Source of the DNA: Plasmodium brasilianum
Taxonomy: Eukaryota; Apicomplexa; Aconoidasida; Haemosporida; Plasmodiidae
Length of the DNA stretch: 64,000 nucleotides
Reading direction: 5' to 3'
Assembly (NCBI RefSeq): GCF_023973825.1
Contig: NC_090124.1
Coordinates: forward strand, 2,597,501 to 2,661,500
This document shows, piece by piece, positions 1-13,299 of the stretch (position 1 is its first letter; each line of letters begins with the position of its first letter). The translations under genes were made by a program, and so were the position numbers. The notes below the pieces were generated by a model, which saw only the letters and a program-made list of their open reading frames with translations, made no database searches and was not told the origin of the DNA.

Positions 1-589
1 GTATTTCCCATTGAATCATTTTTCCAGATAGTTCCATTTTGCAAATTTGATTTTGTACAGATTTAGAGAAAAATTATAATGCGATGTTAATATATTTTTT
101 AATTGTCCCTCTCACATAATCTTTAAAATGTATTGTTTAGTCAATTAAAAAACATATAAAATGTATTTTTTTAAATAATATTCTAAGGAAATATGGAAAA
201 TTACATTAAAATAAATGAAAATTTATTAATAGTGAAAGTAAAAATATTTCTAATAGGAATATTAATAAATAATTTTTATATATATTTTCTTTGTAATATT
301 GAATATTGCTCTATTTTCTTAATATATTTCGTCTATGTATATGATATATATAAATATATAAAATAATTATATTACAATAATCTATGTTTCTTTTTTTTAA
401 CTTTGTAATATTTTTAAATACGTGAATGTATATATAAATAAACAATATAAATTACATATGTACATATGTTACTAAAACGTTCTTTAATTTACTATTTAAA
501 TTCTCCCTTTCATATCACAATTTTACCTATACTTATTAACTCTTTTTTTTTTGTCATGCTTATTTTTAGAAAATAATACTTGAAGAATT
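1..589. other. A+T-rich intergenic, no gene seen
   Basis: No supportable coding segment. Around 470-560 the sequence resembles stretches near 13480-13600 and 28640-28760 (an acgttctt-like word followed by T/C-rich runs), so this may be an edge of the block X repeat family. The resemblance was judged by eye. Confidence 0.5.
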
Positions 590-1345
590 AAAATTAAAAA
601 ATAAAAATTTATTAATACTTTATGCAATTATCTTCTTATACATCTGAAATGTTTCACAATTCTTGTGTTTACTCCACAGAGCAGTCCTCTTCCAAACAAT
701 GCATTATAGTAATACCCTTTGTTATATCCGCTATCTCTATATATATTTTGCTTTTTCTAAAAATGGAAAATTTTGAATGTAATTCGATGATATTTGTTAT
801 AATGTTTCCATTTAATTTACGTAAGCTTTTTCTTTTCTTCTTTTGTTTTTCATGTTATTAAACAATTCTAATTTTTTCAACATGTCAGAAGGATTTTTAT
901 GTGTCTCTATCCATTTATTCCATAAAATATTTTGTTTCGTAATATTATTTTTACTTTTAATTTTTCTAATTCTTCCTTCTTCATTTGTTATATTAGACTA
1001 GATTCTACATTGCTGTTCTGTGAATTAGAATAAGTATATTTACGAAAATTATACTTTTCATAATTCCCGATCATCATTTATTCATTCTTTGAGTACTTAT
1101 ATATGTACTTCTGAAATGGTTTTGGACATTTTATTTTTTCTATTTGACTCTCTTACATTTTTTTTTATTATCAATTCATTTGTTTCAATATTATTTTGGA
1201 AGAACTTTATCATAATTTGTTCTGCGCTTTAAGTGATTATGCGTAAAAAACTTACTTTTTCTGGACGAAAATGAGGGCAGTAGAAATATAAGTATCAGTT
1301 ATTTTATTTTTATATTTATCTTTTTTTTTTTTTTTCTTTGTTTCT
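590..1345 (-). pseudogene. STP1-type cytoplasmic exon, decayed relic
   Basis: Conceptual translation of the minus strand gives pieces collinear with the last exon of the two intact STP1-type genes of this window. From high to low coordinate these are: a segment like LLPSFSSRKSKFFTHNHLK (compare LLVPSFSHKKSKIFTDHPLEH); SKTISEVHI, then a stop, then VLKE (compare TKTIVEVHMEVLEE); ITKQNILWNKWIET (compare IKQQNILHNKWIES); and a piece containing CLEEDCS near 650-720 (compare YLEQECFNEF). In-frame stops and frame changes separate the pieces, and no membrane or N-terminal exon was found upstream. It is therefore a fragment of an STP1 gene that was truncated or decayed. Exact ends are approximate. The 240-bp plus-strand open frame overlapping it is a shadow. 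Confidence 0.75.
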
Positions 1346-4300
1346 ATTTTATAAATATATTAGAATATATTTTTATTTTTGTTAGTATATTTTTTATTAA
1401 TTTGTTTTAATATATGCCTAAGATTATTCTATTATATTAGAGTTTAAATATTACGTCTAATTAAGAGTAATACAAAATAAATAACAATTCATATGAACTA
1501 CTGAATTTTGCTTCATAACATTATAATTAAATTATTTATTTAAAAAATATTATTTAATATTAAAATAGACATTTTACATAAGTAAATTTTTCCATATCAA
1601 ATACAATATTAAAATTGATATAAAAACATACGAAAAAGCACAGCATGTATCTGAATATATACATAAAAGTAAATCTATATAAAACACTTTAGTTACTTCA
1701 AATAAAATATCCAAAAATTTTTTCATTTAATATATATATATATTTTCATTGTAGTGAATGTAATGTATATTTCTATAACTAGTCACATTGTAAAATTTTT
1801 ATATAATATTATTTTATAATGTGATTCATAATTATAGGTATATTATTATAGAAATAGCATCCTTAAATAAATTATGTATGAAAAGTGTTATGCAAGACTT
1901 TGTATTGATGATAAATTTATTTTAATTTTACATATATATTTTCATCAATATATATAAATATGGAATTACGCGATAATGTGCAAGAAACATGTTTTTATAT
2001 TAAATTGTATTAATAACGCAGTGAATTATTTTTATTTACATTATGTAAACGTTATTTATGTGATATTATGGTTAATATTTAATTAGTATTATTTATTTTT
2101 TTTAGATTTAATATAATCATTCTGTTTACCATTTATTTAATATCAAATTATGTTGAATAACTGATATTTAAATGATGGATTTTCGTAATTTATCAAATTT
2201 TTTAAAATTTTATATATTATAGCATAAAAATTATTATTTATCTTTTAATTTTGTATTAATGTATGTCACATGTTTATTATAACGTTTTTTCAGAAATATA
2301 ATGAAAATGTTTTTTTTCCATTATACCTAGAGGTATTTTCATATTTATTCACTTAATAAATTTTAGTTTTGAATAAATATTCATATATGTATATGTACTA
2401 TATAGTTGTATTTTTCATTATAACTATTATATGTCTTAACCACCTTAATCTTTTGCATTAATATTTTCTATGTATTTAATATTATCGTATTTTCATATTT
2501 TCTCTGTCTATTCTTTATAACGTAGATATCCATAAAATAATTGTACTTTTTTTAAATATTTTTTCTTTTTTTTCAGACTACTAAACTTTTATGGGTGTTC
2601 TTTTATATGAAAATTTTTATTGCATTAGAACTTTTCTTTATCCTACTACTCTTGATAATATATTACTAAAAAAATTGTATTCGAATATTTTTTCTTTTTT
2701 TATTTATTTTTTCAAAATACATTCGATTTATATTTATCACTACAATTTATATGAGAAATTATATCTTTTATTATATATCCATGATTTAGAATTTTATAAA
2801 CTATGATATGTTATATGATATCTTCTCAGACTTTAGTATGTTTTTTTTTTTTTAAGAGCTATTTGTTGCTATTTGTTCTTTTTTCTCATATATATATTTA
2901 AATATTGTTTCATTTATTCTCATTTAAGATAAAAGCAAAGCCTAAATTAGTTAAACGAATAGTTAAAAACTTACTTATTTGTAGCTACAGTACATATGGA
3001 ACAATAATTTTCAATCTAAATAGATTGAAGGAATTGTAGAAAAACATTCATACTTTTAATTGAAATAATTTATTGTGGTATAAAAAGGAAAAATGTGAAA
3101 AAAACTACAATAAATATAAATATAATTATTGGATAAGAAGAGATAAATTTGCTACTATCATGTGAGATTTTGATTCTTGGGGGATAGTGAACAGGCAAGT
3201 GAAGTTTTTATGAGAAATAAATTTTACTGGAATTGAAAAAGTTCCTAGTCTTCATTGACAAGGTTTAATATTTGTATACATTTGTTCTTGGTAATATGAT
3301 ATTTACAAGTATTATGTCCATTTTTTAAATTTTAAACTAGTTTACAAAGTTTATTGCAATTTCTATTGAATAACCATTTACGTGATTATTATATAACCAA
3401 ATATATTTTTCATTATAGATGAGAAGACTACGTATATATTGAATAATAGAAATAGTTTAACAAATAATTTACGCTAAAAATGTGAAAAATTGCAAAATTT
3501 TGTAGAAATATTTCTTTGTATAAATGTATAAAAATAAGTGTATTTAATGAATTCATATTTTAACCAGATATATAATACATATTATAAATAGAATTAGATC
3601 ATTTATATGAATATTTTATCCTTCGCGATTATAGTAATATATGAGTCGTAAAATTATGAAAATATTATTTTGAAAATTGAAAATTAACATTATTTTATAT
3701 TTAACATGCTTTAATTGCATAAATTAAATATTTATAATATTATTTATTAAATATAAATAAGGTGTAACTTGAAATGTGTTAAATATTTATGTATATATAT
3801 ATATATATATAAATATAATCATGATATAATTATGATATAAAAATATTATATAAGAAAAAATTAAATAAACTACTTGGAAATAAAAATATTTGTGTATAAA
3901 TTTCAATGTAGAAAATGTATAAATATTTTGGGAAGATATAGTTTTGTTAAAAAAAAAAAAATGATTAAAAAAATTCCTTAAAAAAAATAAATAGCGCTAA
4001 AACTGAAAATATTTATTTATAAGTAATATTTAGAGGGATTTTACTATATAATAAAAATGTATTTTAATACATCATGTTTCGATGATTATAAATGCATAAC
4101 ATACGTTACATTATATATTATATATAGGATTCAAGACTGAGTAATATTGAGATGCATTAAAACACTGAGAAAATATAGAAAAAACTAATAAACTACATAA
4201 ATATTATTATAATAATCATATATGTATTAAAAAATTAAAAATATAATGACGTTAATTTTTGCAAATTCTTTTTTAGTTAAAAATTAAAACGTAGCGTTTT

Positions 4301-5280
4301 AAATTTATCTATTTATTTCTCTTTTTAAATATTTTAATTATTTTCATGGAAAATATTAGTTTTTTAGAAAAATAATGAAAGGTAATATTTCACGTTATTA
4401 CCATAATTGTTTTGTATGTAATATTTTTATAATTATACATCCATTCCCTAAAACGTTTAAGGAATTGAGATAGTTGAACATAGAATATTTTTTGTCTTAA
4501 CGGATTTTTTAATAAAATATTATTATTTATATATATACGTTCATTTATTATACTGCATTCCTAAATGTGTTCAGAACATTATGCACTTTTATAAGAATAA
4601 ATAAAAAATAATATAATGTAATAAAATTATTGCTAGAAAAACTAACAAATCATATATTTTTGCAGATTATTTTGTTGATCTTTCTAATTTGTCATATACA
4701 TATTGTATATTGTATATAAATTTATTTCATTAGATATGTTATTAAATTAATGATGTTGTATGGGATATTTTCATAAAACTCTACCTTTAATCTATCAAAT
4801 TGTTTTTTTTTCTTTGTTTTTACTACATATGTATTTCTTTTAAATATATGTATTAATTTAAAAGAAACTTAAAATATCATGTAGATGAATATAAAAAATT
4901 TTCATAAATAATGGCATAAATTAAATTTTATAAAATATACAATATTCAAATATTATGGCAGGAAAGTAAAAAGGTCAGTCCATATTAGATTTTAGTATAT
5001 ATCTTTTCTTATAGAATAGATATTACAGTGCAAGAGAGAATTTTTAATTATATAACATACTATAAGATATTGTATGATATTGAGTAGTAACTAAGATATA
5101 TATCAATAATATAATACAAAATTATGTTTGCTTTATTTATTATTACTATTATTATTATTATTATAATTAATATTCTATTAAAAATAACTTGCTTTTCGAG
5201 GATACAATGTTTATAATATTAGAACTATTAGTAGTATAGAATCCTTAAAATTATTTACTATTATCTTAAAAATGGAGAAA
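1346..5280. other. A+T-rich intergenic region
   Basis: No intact gene. Small open frames such as 2591-2806 are Phe/Tyr/Ile/Leu-rich and look like chance frames in A+T-rich DNA. A slightly less A+T-rich patch at about 3160-3235 has a short readable stretch (GDSEQASEVFMRNKFYWN) with no start, family match or splice context, so it could be a coding relic. The last part of the interval precedes the first fam gene and may hold its distal promoter. Confidence 0.5.
3792..3811. repeat. (TA)n microsatellite
   Basis: Pure alternating T and A for about 20 bp, within A+T-rich intergenic DNA. Likely length-variable; no function is implied. Confidence 0.85.
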
Positions 5281-5288
5281 TCTATTAT

Positions 5289-5313
5289 ATATATTCTCTA
5301 CATTCTCTATAAA
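5289..5313 (+). promoter_or_regulatory. Conserved pyrimidine element upstream of fam gene 1
   Basis: Contains attctctacattctctat, about 420 bp before the start codon at 5711. A similar ctctacattctat-like string occurs at nearly the same distance before the other fam-type genes in the window. It could be a promoter element, a transcription start region or an untranslated leader motif. Function is inferred only from conserved position. Confidence 0.45.
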
Positions 5314-5710
5314 ATATAAATTCAATATATATATATATACTGTAAGAAAGCACATACCTATTTCAAAATTTATTGTGAATATTATTAATAAAAAAATTAT
5401 ATAATTGTTGCACTACATTAAATAATGAAATTATATATTTAAATGTTTTCAAATCAATACAAATTGTTTTATTTTAGCTAGAATGTTTTTTTTTTAAATA
5501 AAATTATAGTAGAAATTATATTATATTTTTAAAGTTATTTTAATTGGTATGTGCAGTAAAATTTATTATACTTATATAAATTTTATTATATATGAAGGAA
5601 TAATATAAAAAAAATTTTATAGTGATATAGAATCCTTTATAAGTGGAACTATACTACATTATTATTAATATTTCCTTATCGAATATATGAGTATATAAAA
5701 AATTTGTATC

Positions 5711-6560
5711 ATGGAACAGAACATTAAGTTATCTAAAGCTATTAAAATTGCTTCATTTATCCTTTTACCAAGGATATGTCATTTTTATAATGATGTGGTA
5801 TAATAATATTATTTAGGGATATATACATTATCCAAATTTTTAGTGTTTTGTTTTTATTTATACGTTTTTTTAACGTTAGTTTATTTATTCAATTAAATAA
5901 ATAATATTTAAATTTTATTTTTTTTAGGTTATTTTTAACAATTCATTGTGTAATAATTGCAATATTTTTAGAAATCTACGTTCAAGAGATTATCGATTAC
6001 TAGCAAAAAATAAACAAAATAAAGATTCATATAAATTATGTTTAAAAGACAATATGCCAAATAATGAAGAGGGTAAAAAGGAAAAAAGCAAAAAATCTAA
6101 AAAGAATTCATTAAATAAGGTGCAATATTATACAGAAATTATGGATTATGATAATGGAATATTTGATGGAAAACATTTTCATTTCGAAAAAAAATGGATA
6201 AAAAAAAAAAATTACGATTATTTTATTGAAAATAACAGGAGAATTCGTGATATCTCCTTAGAGAAAGTAAAATTTAAAAGTTACGGATTTGGAGTTACTT
6301 TACTTTTTCTTTTTTTCTTGTTGGGATTAGGCTACCCCATTTTACATCATTATAATTTGTTGGAAAGTGTAGGTGGAAAGCTCGTAAGTTTTCTATCAAC
6401 TTTTAACGAAAATATTAATACAGCAATTAATGCGTCTGGAATGTGTATTATATTATTTAGCATAATTATGATTATATTATCTGTCATACTAATAATAGCG
6501 TTACCTAAAATCTTAAGAAATAATGAAAAATATGAAAAAATCAAGTTGATGAATGAATAA
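5711..6560 (+). CDS. fam-m-type exported two-TM protein (gene 1)
   Basis: Two exons: 5711-5797 (29 codons, phase 0) and 5928-6560, with a 130-bp intron (GT at 5798, AG at 5926-5927); 239 aa. Exon 1 begins MEQNIKLSKAIKIASFIL, a hydrophobic leader. RLLAK with Arg at residue 52 sits where the PEXEL motif is expected, but its fifth residue is Lys rather than Glu/Gln/Asp. A Lys-rich linker follows, then the family signature KHFHFEKKWIKKK at about 111-123. Membrane segments lie at about 149-168 and 201-223, and the tail is NNEKYEKIKLMNE. This C-terminal type is, to my recollection, called fam-m in P. malariae, but the l/m letter is not certain. Probable role: export to the red-cell compartment or surface; molecular function unknown. 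The next fam gene lies 3.4 kb downstream on the same strand. ATG 5711 was chosen because exon 1 has the same 87-bp length in all seven genes. Confidence 0.88.
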
Positions 6561-8640
6561 AATTATTAATAATGAATATGAATATTTCTTCGAGGGAACT
6601 TTTAATATTAATAATGCCTATAATATATTTAGATATATATATTCTTAATGAACATACATATTATTGCTACAATGTTATAAAACAATGTTTGTATACATGA
6701 TTTTTAATAAAAACTATAAAAAATTATGTTACTTTTTGTATGAACGTTAAAGTTCTTAAGTTTTTTAATTTGTATATTAATGTATTCTATAAGTTGATGT
6801 AAATATGTATATGATCTAACGCTTATATAGTTAAATATAATTTTATATAAAATATAATTTTTTCTTGAAAACGAATATAATGTATGAAAATTAATGTAAT
6901 TATTTACAATTATTATGTTTTGGACTTGATATAAGAACTGATATATGCCATTTGAACTTAGCTTTTACATAAATTATAATTTGTTTAGGTTAATAAATAT
7001 ATATTATTATATTAAAATTAACAGTAAATTTGTCTTATTTTTTATATAATGAAATGAAGAAAATGCTTGTTATTGCAGAAATAAGCATAAATAAGTGTAT
7101 ATATATTTTTTTTTAAAATGAAATATTTATTCAATAAAAAACTATTTTATAAGAAATATGCAGGAAGATATATATACTATGAAAATGGTTTTATCAGACA
7201 TTTTTTTTTGTTCATCGCAAACGTATGAAATTATAATTATATAATAAAATAATTCCATTTTTATATTTAGATTATTAATAAAATTTTGGTAACGTGGGAA
7301 TTCTAAATTTTTACGATTATATGAAAATTTATGTCACCTTATATATCCGTTATTACGATTAATTGTGGTATTAATTTAATTTTACAATATTTCCTAGATA
7401 TATACATATATTTTATAGAAAATACATAAATAAATATATTATATATTGTTATTATTTTCTTCATAATTATAAGATTAAAGTAAGATATTACATTTAATTA
7501 AATATTAATAGATAAAATAAGAAATTTTTTTTTTTTACTCTGATATAATTGTAAATTTCAAAAAATGAGATATATATCTGTAAAAATTTAAATTGTCGTT
7601 ACAGGTAATTAAAACATGCATATTATTCTACAATAGTTTCTTAATGTGCTATTATTTATTTATGTATTTGATTTATATTTTATTATTATCTATAAATATG
7701 TAAAGATATTAGTATTTTTTCAAAGATATATAAATATACATACAGATTATATAGTTAATTACTAATTTATCGATATCTATAATGATAATTTTTAAAGTAA
7801 ATTAAAAAAAAAAATAATTCTTTTATTATATATAATAAATACAGATTTATTTTTCACGTTCTTGTGAAGTTATATTTTACATATATTAATATAATTTTAG
7901 TTATAGCAACAGCTTTATGTAGGATATTATTAAATTTATGTATTATTACGGTCTTTCATTAAATTTAATGATATTCATATTTTAAGTACTGCGTAATTGT
8001 TGGTATAATTTTATTTAAAAAAATATATTAAATATCTATGTTATATTATAACAATAATAAAAAAAAATATATATTTTCAATATTGTTAAAACTAAGCAAA
8101 TGCATTATCGTGATAGCGTTATTCTCAGAATACATTTAATATAAGCTTTAGTGCTTTTTGTTTTGTTAATATAAAATTACTTTTATATATAAATATCTAT
8201 TTAAAAATATAATATTAAAATAAATCTAAGAATTTTAAGACTTCTCTATTCATGATACAATATGATTTATATTTAAAAATTGTAACTTTTAAATATTATT
8301 ATACAAATATAAAGAATTGTAATTAACTTACCTTTTAAATATATATTGTTTTATAGATTTGGTAGTATTTTATAAATTAAATTTTCAAAATATATCATGG
8401 TCTCTAAACATTATACATACTGTTAGGAAGTAATTAACGCGCGAGATTTAAATAATATAATACAAGTGCCTATACATTATAGATTTTTCTTTATTTATTA
8501 TTATATTATCATAATAAATAATAATATTTAATAATCATAACGTCTTTACAAAACATAAGTTTCATAGATAATCATTATTAGTAAAAAAATATTTTTTAAA
8601 TTATTTGTTATTATGTCAACAGGAGAAAACACATTATATC
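6561..8640. other. 3' flank of gene 1 and intergenic DNA
   Basis: No gene. The first part resembles the 3' flanks of the other fam genes; for example a tgtctt/tatataatgaaatgaa-like stretch near 7030-7060 matches places 450-520 bp after other family stop codons. The remainder is featureless A+T-rich DNA. Confidence 0.5.
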
Positions 8641-8693
8641 TATATTCCATATACTCTATAGTGTTTATATTCTATACATTCTATACTCTATAT
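8641..8693 (+). promoter_or_regulatory. Conserved pyrimidine element upstream of fam gene 2
   Basis: Repeated tctatacattctatactc-like words lie about 400-445 bp before the start codon at 9087, in the same position as in the sister genes. This copy is partly duplicated within itself (tattccatatactctat followed by tattctatacattctat). Regulatory role is inferred. Confidence 0.4.
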
Positions 8694-9086
8694 AAATAAA
8701 ATATTTATAAGAACTAAGAATTATTATATTTTCTTTTCCTTTTATTTTAAAAAAAATTATGTAAGTATTATTTTATTATTCTTCCATATTAATTTATCAA
8801 ATTATATATATTGAATATTTTGAAACTATTAAAATTATATACTTTAATGAAGATTAGCTTTATAATGGTAAAATTAAGATAAAATTTTTATAATATATAT
8901 TTAAAATTATTTCTGTTTATCACTTTTTTTAAAACCATTATCGTTGTACATATGTTACTGTGTTCTTAGGAAGTGTTAATTAAAAAAAAATTTTTTTAAT
9001 TAGTATAGCATTGTAGATTATTAGATGCATATACATAGTTACTAATTTTTTTCTGCTCAATATAGTACATTATTGATATTTAAATT

Positions 9087-10051
9087 ATGGAAAAACAAAT
9101 TAAGATACTTTTCCTTATTAAAGTTACTATCTTTATATATTTAAATTGGTTATGTCATTTTACCAATGATATGGTTTGAAAATATTATTTATGTCTAATT
9201 ATATTTTTCATTATTAATTTTTGTTTATATTGTTTTTAAGCATTATAATCTTTATTCATATAAATAATAAATACTTACACTTTTTTTAGTGTACGTTTAG
9301 CAAATCACGGTGTAAGGAGCACAAAGATGGGGGTACACAATACATAATAACTTATAGATTATTAACAAAATGTAAACAGGATAAGAATTCAAATTATGTG
9401 AGATTAAAAGAAGAGACACTAAATAATGAAGAGCACAAAAAGATATATATAACTAAAAACGAAAAAGGGGGCAAATGTATAAATAAACAATCCTATAAAA
9501 ATTTGTTAAATAATGCAAATTGCCATAAAGAACGTAAGAAAAATAAATCTTTTGTATTTGAAACAAAAAATTATTCACGTGTTGAAAAAAAAATATTCAA
9601 AGAACTTGATTTTATAAATTTTCTTAAGAAAAATAGGACAATTAGTAATAGGACTTACGAAAATATTATTTGTAAAAGACATAAAATGCTATTCATATTA
9701 CCTGCAACATTGTTGTTGCTTTTATCCATATCATTCATGTTAGATAGTTTTTGTGGATGTGGGCTTATAAAGGGGTTATTCCTAGTATTTATTAGTACAT
9801 TGTCAGCGGGGTGGCAACGTACCTTAAGATCATGGTTTCATAATAATCCTATAGGTTCGTTTTTTAGGTATACTACTCAAGTGACCGTTAGTGGTAAATC
9901 TAAAACGGCACATTATTATATAACAGGTTTATTTGGATTTGTAGCGTATTTCTTACCCTTCTTTTTATTAGGTGTCATACTTATATCAGGAATAATTTAT
10001 TACCATACAAAAGTTAAAAAATACGAAAAACTTAAATTTAGGAAAATATAA
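9087..10051 (+). CDS. fam-l-type exported two-TM protein (gene 2)
   Basis: Exons 9087-9173 (29 codons) and 9290-10051, with a 116-bp intron; 282 aa. Exon 1 encodes MEKQIKILFLIKVTIFIYLN plus a cysteine-containing end. RLLTK with Arg at residue 52 is the PEXEL-like site, with Lys instead of an acidic fifth residue. The signature FETKNYSRVEKKIFKEL lies at 119-135. Membrane segments are at about 163-180 and 245-266, and the basic tail is KVKKYEKLKFRKI. This tail type is commonly annotated fam-l; the letter is from memory. Family members have been reported to have a predicted fold resembling RH5, which cannot be judged here. Residues 74-105 align without gaps with the same residues of gene 6, a protein of the other C-terminal type. 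The start and intron are supported by exact length and phase agreement with the six sister genes. Confidence 0.88.
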
Positions 10052-13000
10052 TATGTACGAGGAATATGATAGATCGTTTAAGGAAATGTTCTATACGAAA
10101 TAATATATGTAATAAATTTAACTACATATTAATTAAGAATATCCATAATTTTTATAATTTCAAAAATACATCTGCGTTTACGTGTTAATATTGATAGAAA
10201 ACGGGAAAATGTTTATGTTTTTATTTTTCTGTAAATTTGAATTAATTAATGTTATTCAGTATATGTTTTAAAGTACATTTTTATTTAAAAATATTGGTGT
10301 GACCTAATATATACAGTTATTAATTTACATAGATTTTTATGAAAAAATATATATATGTGCATCAGAATTAATATGTAAGAGAAAATATGATATAATTTTA
10401 TCGAAATCCTTTGTTACTTTATACTTGAACTATATGAAATAATATTTTATATTTTTTCACTTATCCACTGTAAAAATATTACTTGAGCACACATTTATAA
10501 AAATGTATTATTAGTTTTATATTAAAAATAAAAGAATGTTATTTTGTATTTAATGAAACGAAGTAAATATGCCTTGTACCACTGATATATATATTTTTAT
10601 TTTTTGTTCTTACCAAATATAAACTTAATACTAATTCTATAGAATTCGTTTAATGATATATGTATTATAAATATATTTATTATAATTGTCTTTTTAATAA
10701 ATGATACGATCATTTTTCATAATTTAAAAGGAAAATATAAGCTCACAATTTAAAAATATATTTATTAAATAAGGTTTAGTTATAATTATTGAATAAATTA
10801 GGAATATTTAATTCTCACAGTTAAATTATGAGGAAAAAGCATATACTAATTTATTATTATGTTTAGTTGAGGTATTAATGCAAGATTGTAAAAAATTAAT
10901 TATTATATATTATATTCAAAAATTATATATATATGTATAATATATATTTTTTTTTATTTTTTACATTGCTACAAGATTAAATTAAAGAATTAAATGTAAT
11001 CATCTATTTATATATAATATGCATATATTCTTTTTATACTTTTTCTCATTGGTAATATCTTAAATCTATAAGAATATAAAAAACTACATTATCATTGAAG
11101 ATATTTAAAATAAATATATATTTTGAATAAACCTATATTAATGTGCAGATATTTTTTCAGATATATTTAATATGTTTCATATAAATATATATATTAATTA
11201 ATGAACTAATATTATTTTAGAATAAAATAAGAATTTTTATAGTTTATTCTATGGATTAGATATTATTTTATATCTATATAATACATTTTTTAAATAAAAT
11301 AAAAGTAAATAATATATATATATATTTTTTTTTGATAGACAATTCATAAATACAAATTATTATTTTTCGTTGTTAGGTAAGGTTTATGTAGAGGTAATTA
11401 ATAATTTACTATATTCATTTGTTCATGTTCTAACTGAATAGATGTAATATTTATGGTTTTACAAGCAATGATATTAATAATAATTTAATTTTTTATCTTT
11501 GTTTTTTTATCTATTCAAATGAAGATGTAACATAAATATATGTTTTAGTTATACATATACCTGGTATATCTCATTGTTTTATAAATTAAATAATGCATGA
11601 ATGTTTTTTCTTTGTATTAGTATACTCATTCTGTCGAAAAAAGAAGACCAATACATATAGACAAACTTATATGATGAAAGTAAAATATATTGCTATTAAA
11701 AATTTTTAATAAAAATTTTTCATATATATTTTGGTTTTTTAATATTATATATTAATTTATATTATAAAAATATTTTTTTTTATGTACGTAAAATAGATGT
11801 GCGTATACGTGTATATAGAATAATTATATTACTATATTATATTTATACATTTTTTTTTTTTCTACATTTCTAATTCTAATTAATAAAAATAATATATTGT
11901 AAAAGAGCCAATTATATCAAAACTGGTATTTTTTCAATTATAATATATATAAATGCTGAGGATATCTAAATATGTGTTCATCTGACATTCGAAAAGATTT
12001 TTAATAATATATAAGCTATTATATTTTGGGGATTTCATATATATTATATTGAAACTCTTGATATTTTAATATTTATGTTGTTCTTATTAAGATAAAATGT
12101 ACTTTTGTGAAGGAATTTTTTATTATCATTTGAACTGTTTGCTCATATAATAATGTTTGTAGTATATATTTGAAATATTGAAAAAATTTCTCATGAAATA
12201 TACCCTTATTTCATAAAATGATAGTTTCAGGTGCTAAATTAAACATTAGTTACATAATAAATTTATGTACGTTAATTAGAGGTGGATATGATATTTTAAT
12301 AAAGATAAATACATAAAGATATTTAAAATATTATGTATTTTTATTATATAATAATTATTATAAAATGCATGATGAAACAAATGTATTAGAGAGGATATAT
12401 AAAAAGTCATTTTTTTCTAAAACTTTTATATATTTATTTCTGTTTAATTAATATGTAATGTTTTAAATATAGTTAAAATATTATTATGTGCACAATAATT
12501 AATCAAGTAATGTAATATTATTTTTGATTTTTACTATAAGACAACCATTAATTTTAAGTTATATGGAAGTTAAAAATATAATTATTTTTGTATGATAAGA
12601 ATAGGGAAAAAGGTTAATAAATATATATAGCGCACTCTTGTTGGATAAAATATATTAACACGATATATAATTATTATAAATACATTTGTAATGTTTCTCA
12701 ATTTACGTAATATTATATTTTATATATTAAAAAGTATTATTATATTTAAAAAAGAACAAATGAAATAAACTGAAGAAAATATATTAAATATATTAATTAA
12801 AATAAAAAAAATGGAATTAATTAAAATTTTCTTGTTTTTAATTAGTAAAAAAATATAATTTGTAGAAATAAATATATAAATAAAAAAATAACATATGTTT
12901 AGTAGATAAAGTGTTATATGGTAATTTAATTCCTCTCATAATTTAATGTATACGTAAATTTTATTTCATATGGTATAATATGGTGACATATATATAAAAT

Positions 13001-13299
13001 ATTGTAATATAATATTTAAAATAATTATTAATAAATTAAAATAATAAAAATTTTTGAACTTGATAAAATAATTAACTATTATAAAATATAAGAAAATAAG
13101 GAAATCCTTTTTGTAATTGTTACAATGTTAATATCTATAGTTCCTTTTTTTATTTATAATGGTATATTTTAGAGTAGGTAAAGCTATAAGTAGGAAGAAA
13201 AAAATATTTATCCTTATTACTTTTATTATTTATAGAGTAATAATTTATTACCAACATTGTATGGGTTCTTGTTTGTCACTAATATCTTCCTAAGTTTGG
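10052..13299. other. 3' flank of gene 2 and intergenic DNA
   Basis: No gene. About 450-560 bp after the stop, a stretch (tatttaatgaaacgaag, then ttgtaccactgatatata) matches the same place after other fam genes, so at least the first kilobase is a copied fam 3' flank. The rest is A+T-rich with no readable family remains. Confidence 0.5.

Noticed and set aside
622..861. 79-aa open frame on the plus strand
   Set aside because: It lies antisense to the STP1 relic, whose minus-strand translation matches intact STP1 exons.
2591..2806. 71-aa open frame
   Set aside because: Composition is Phe/Tyr/Ile/Leu from T-rich DNA, with no leader, splice context or family match.
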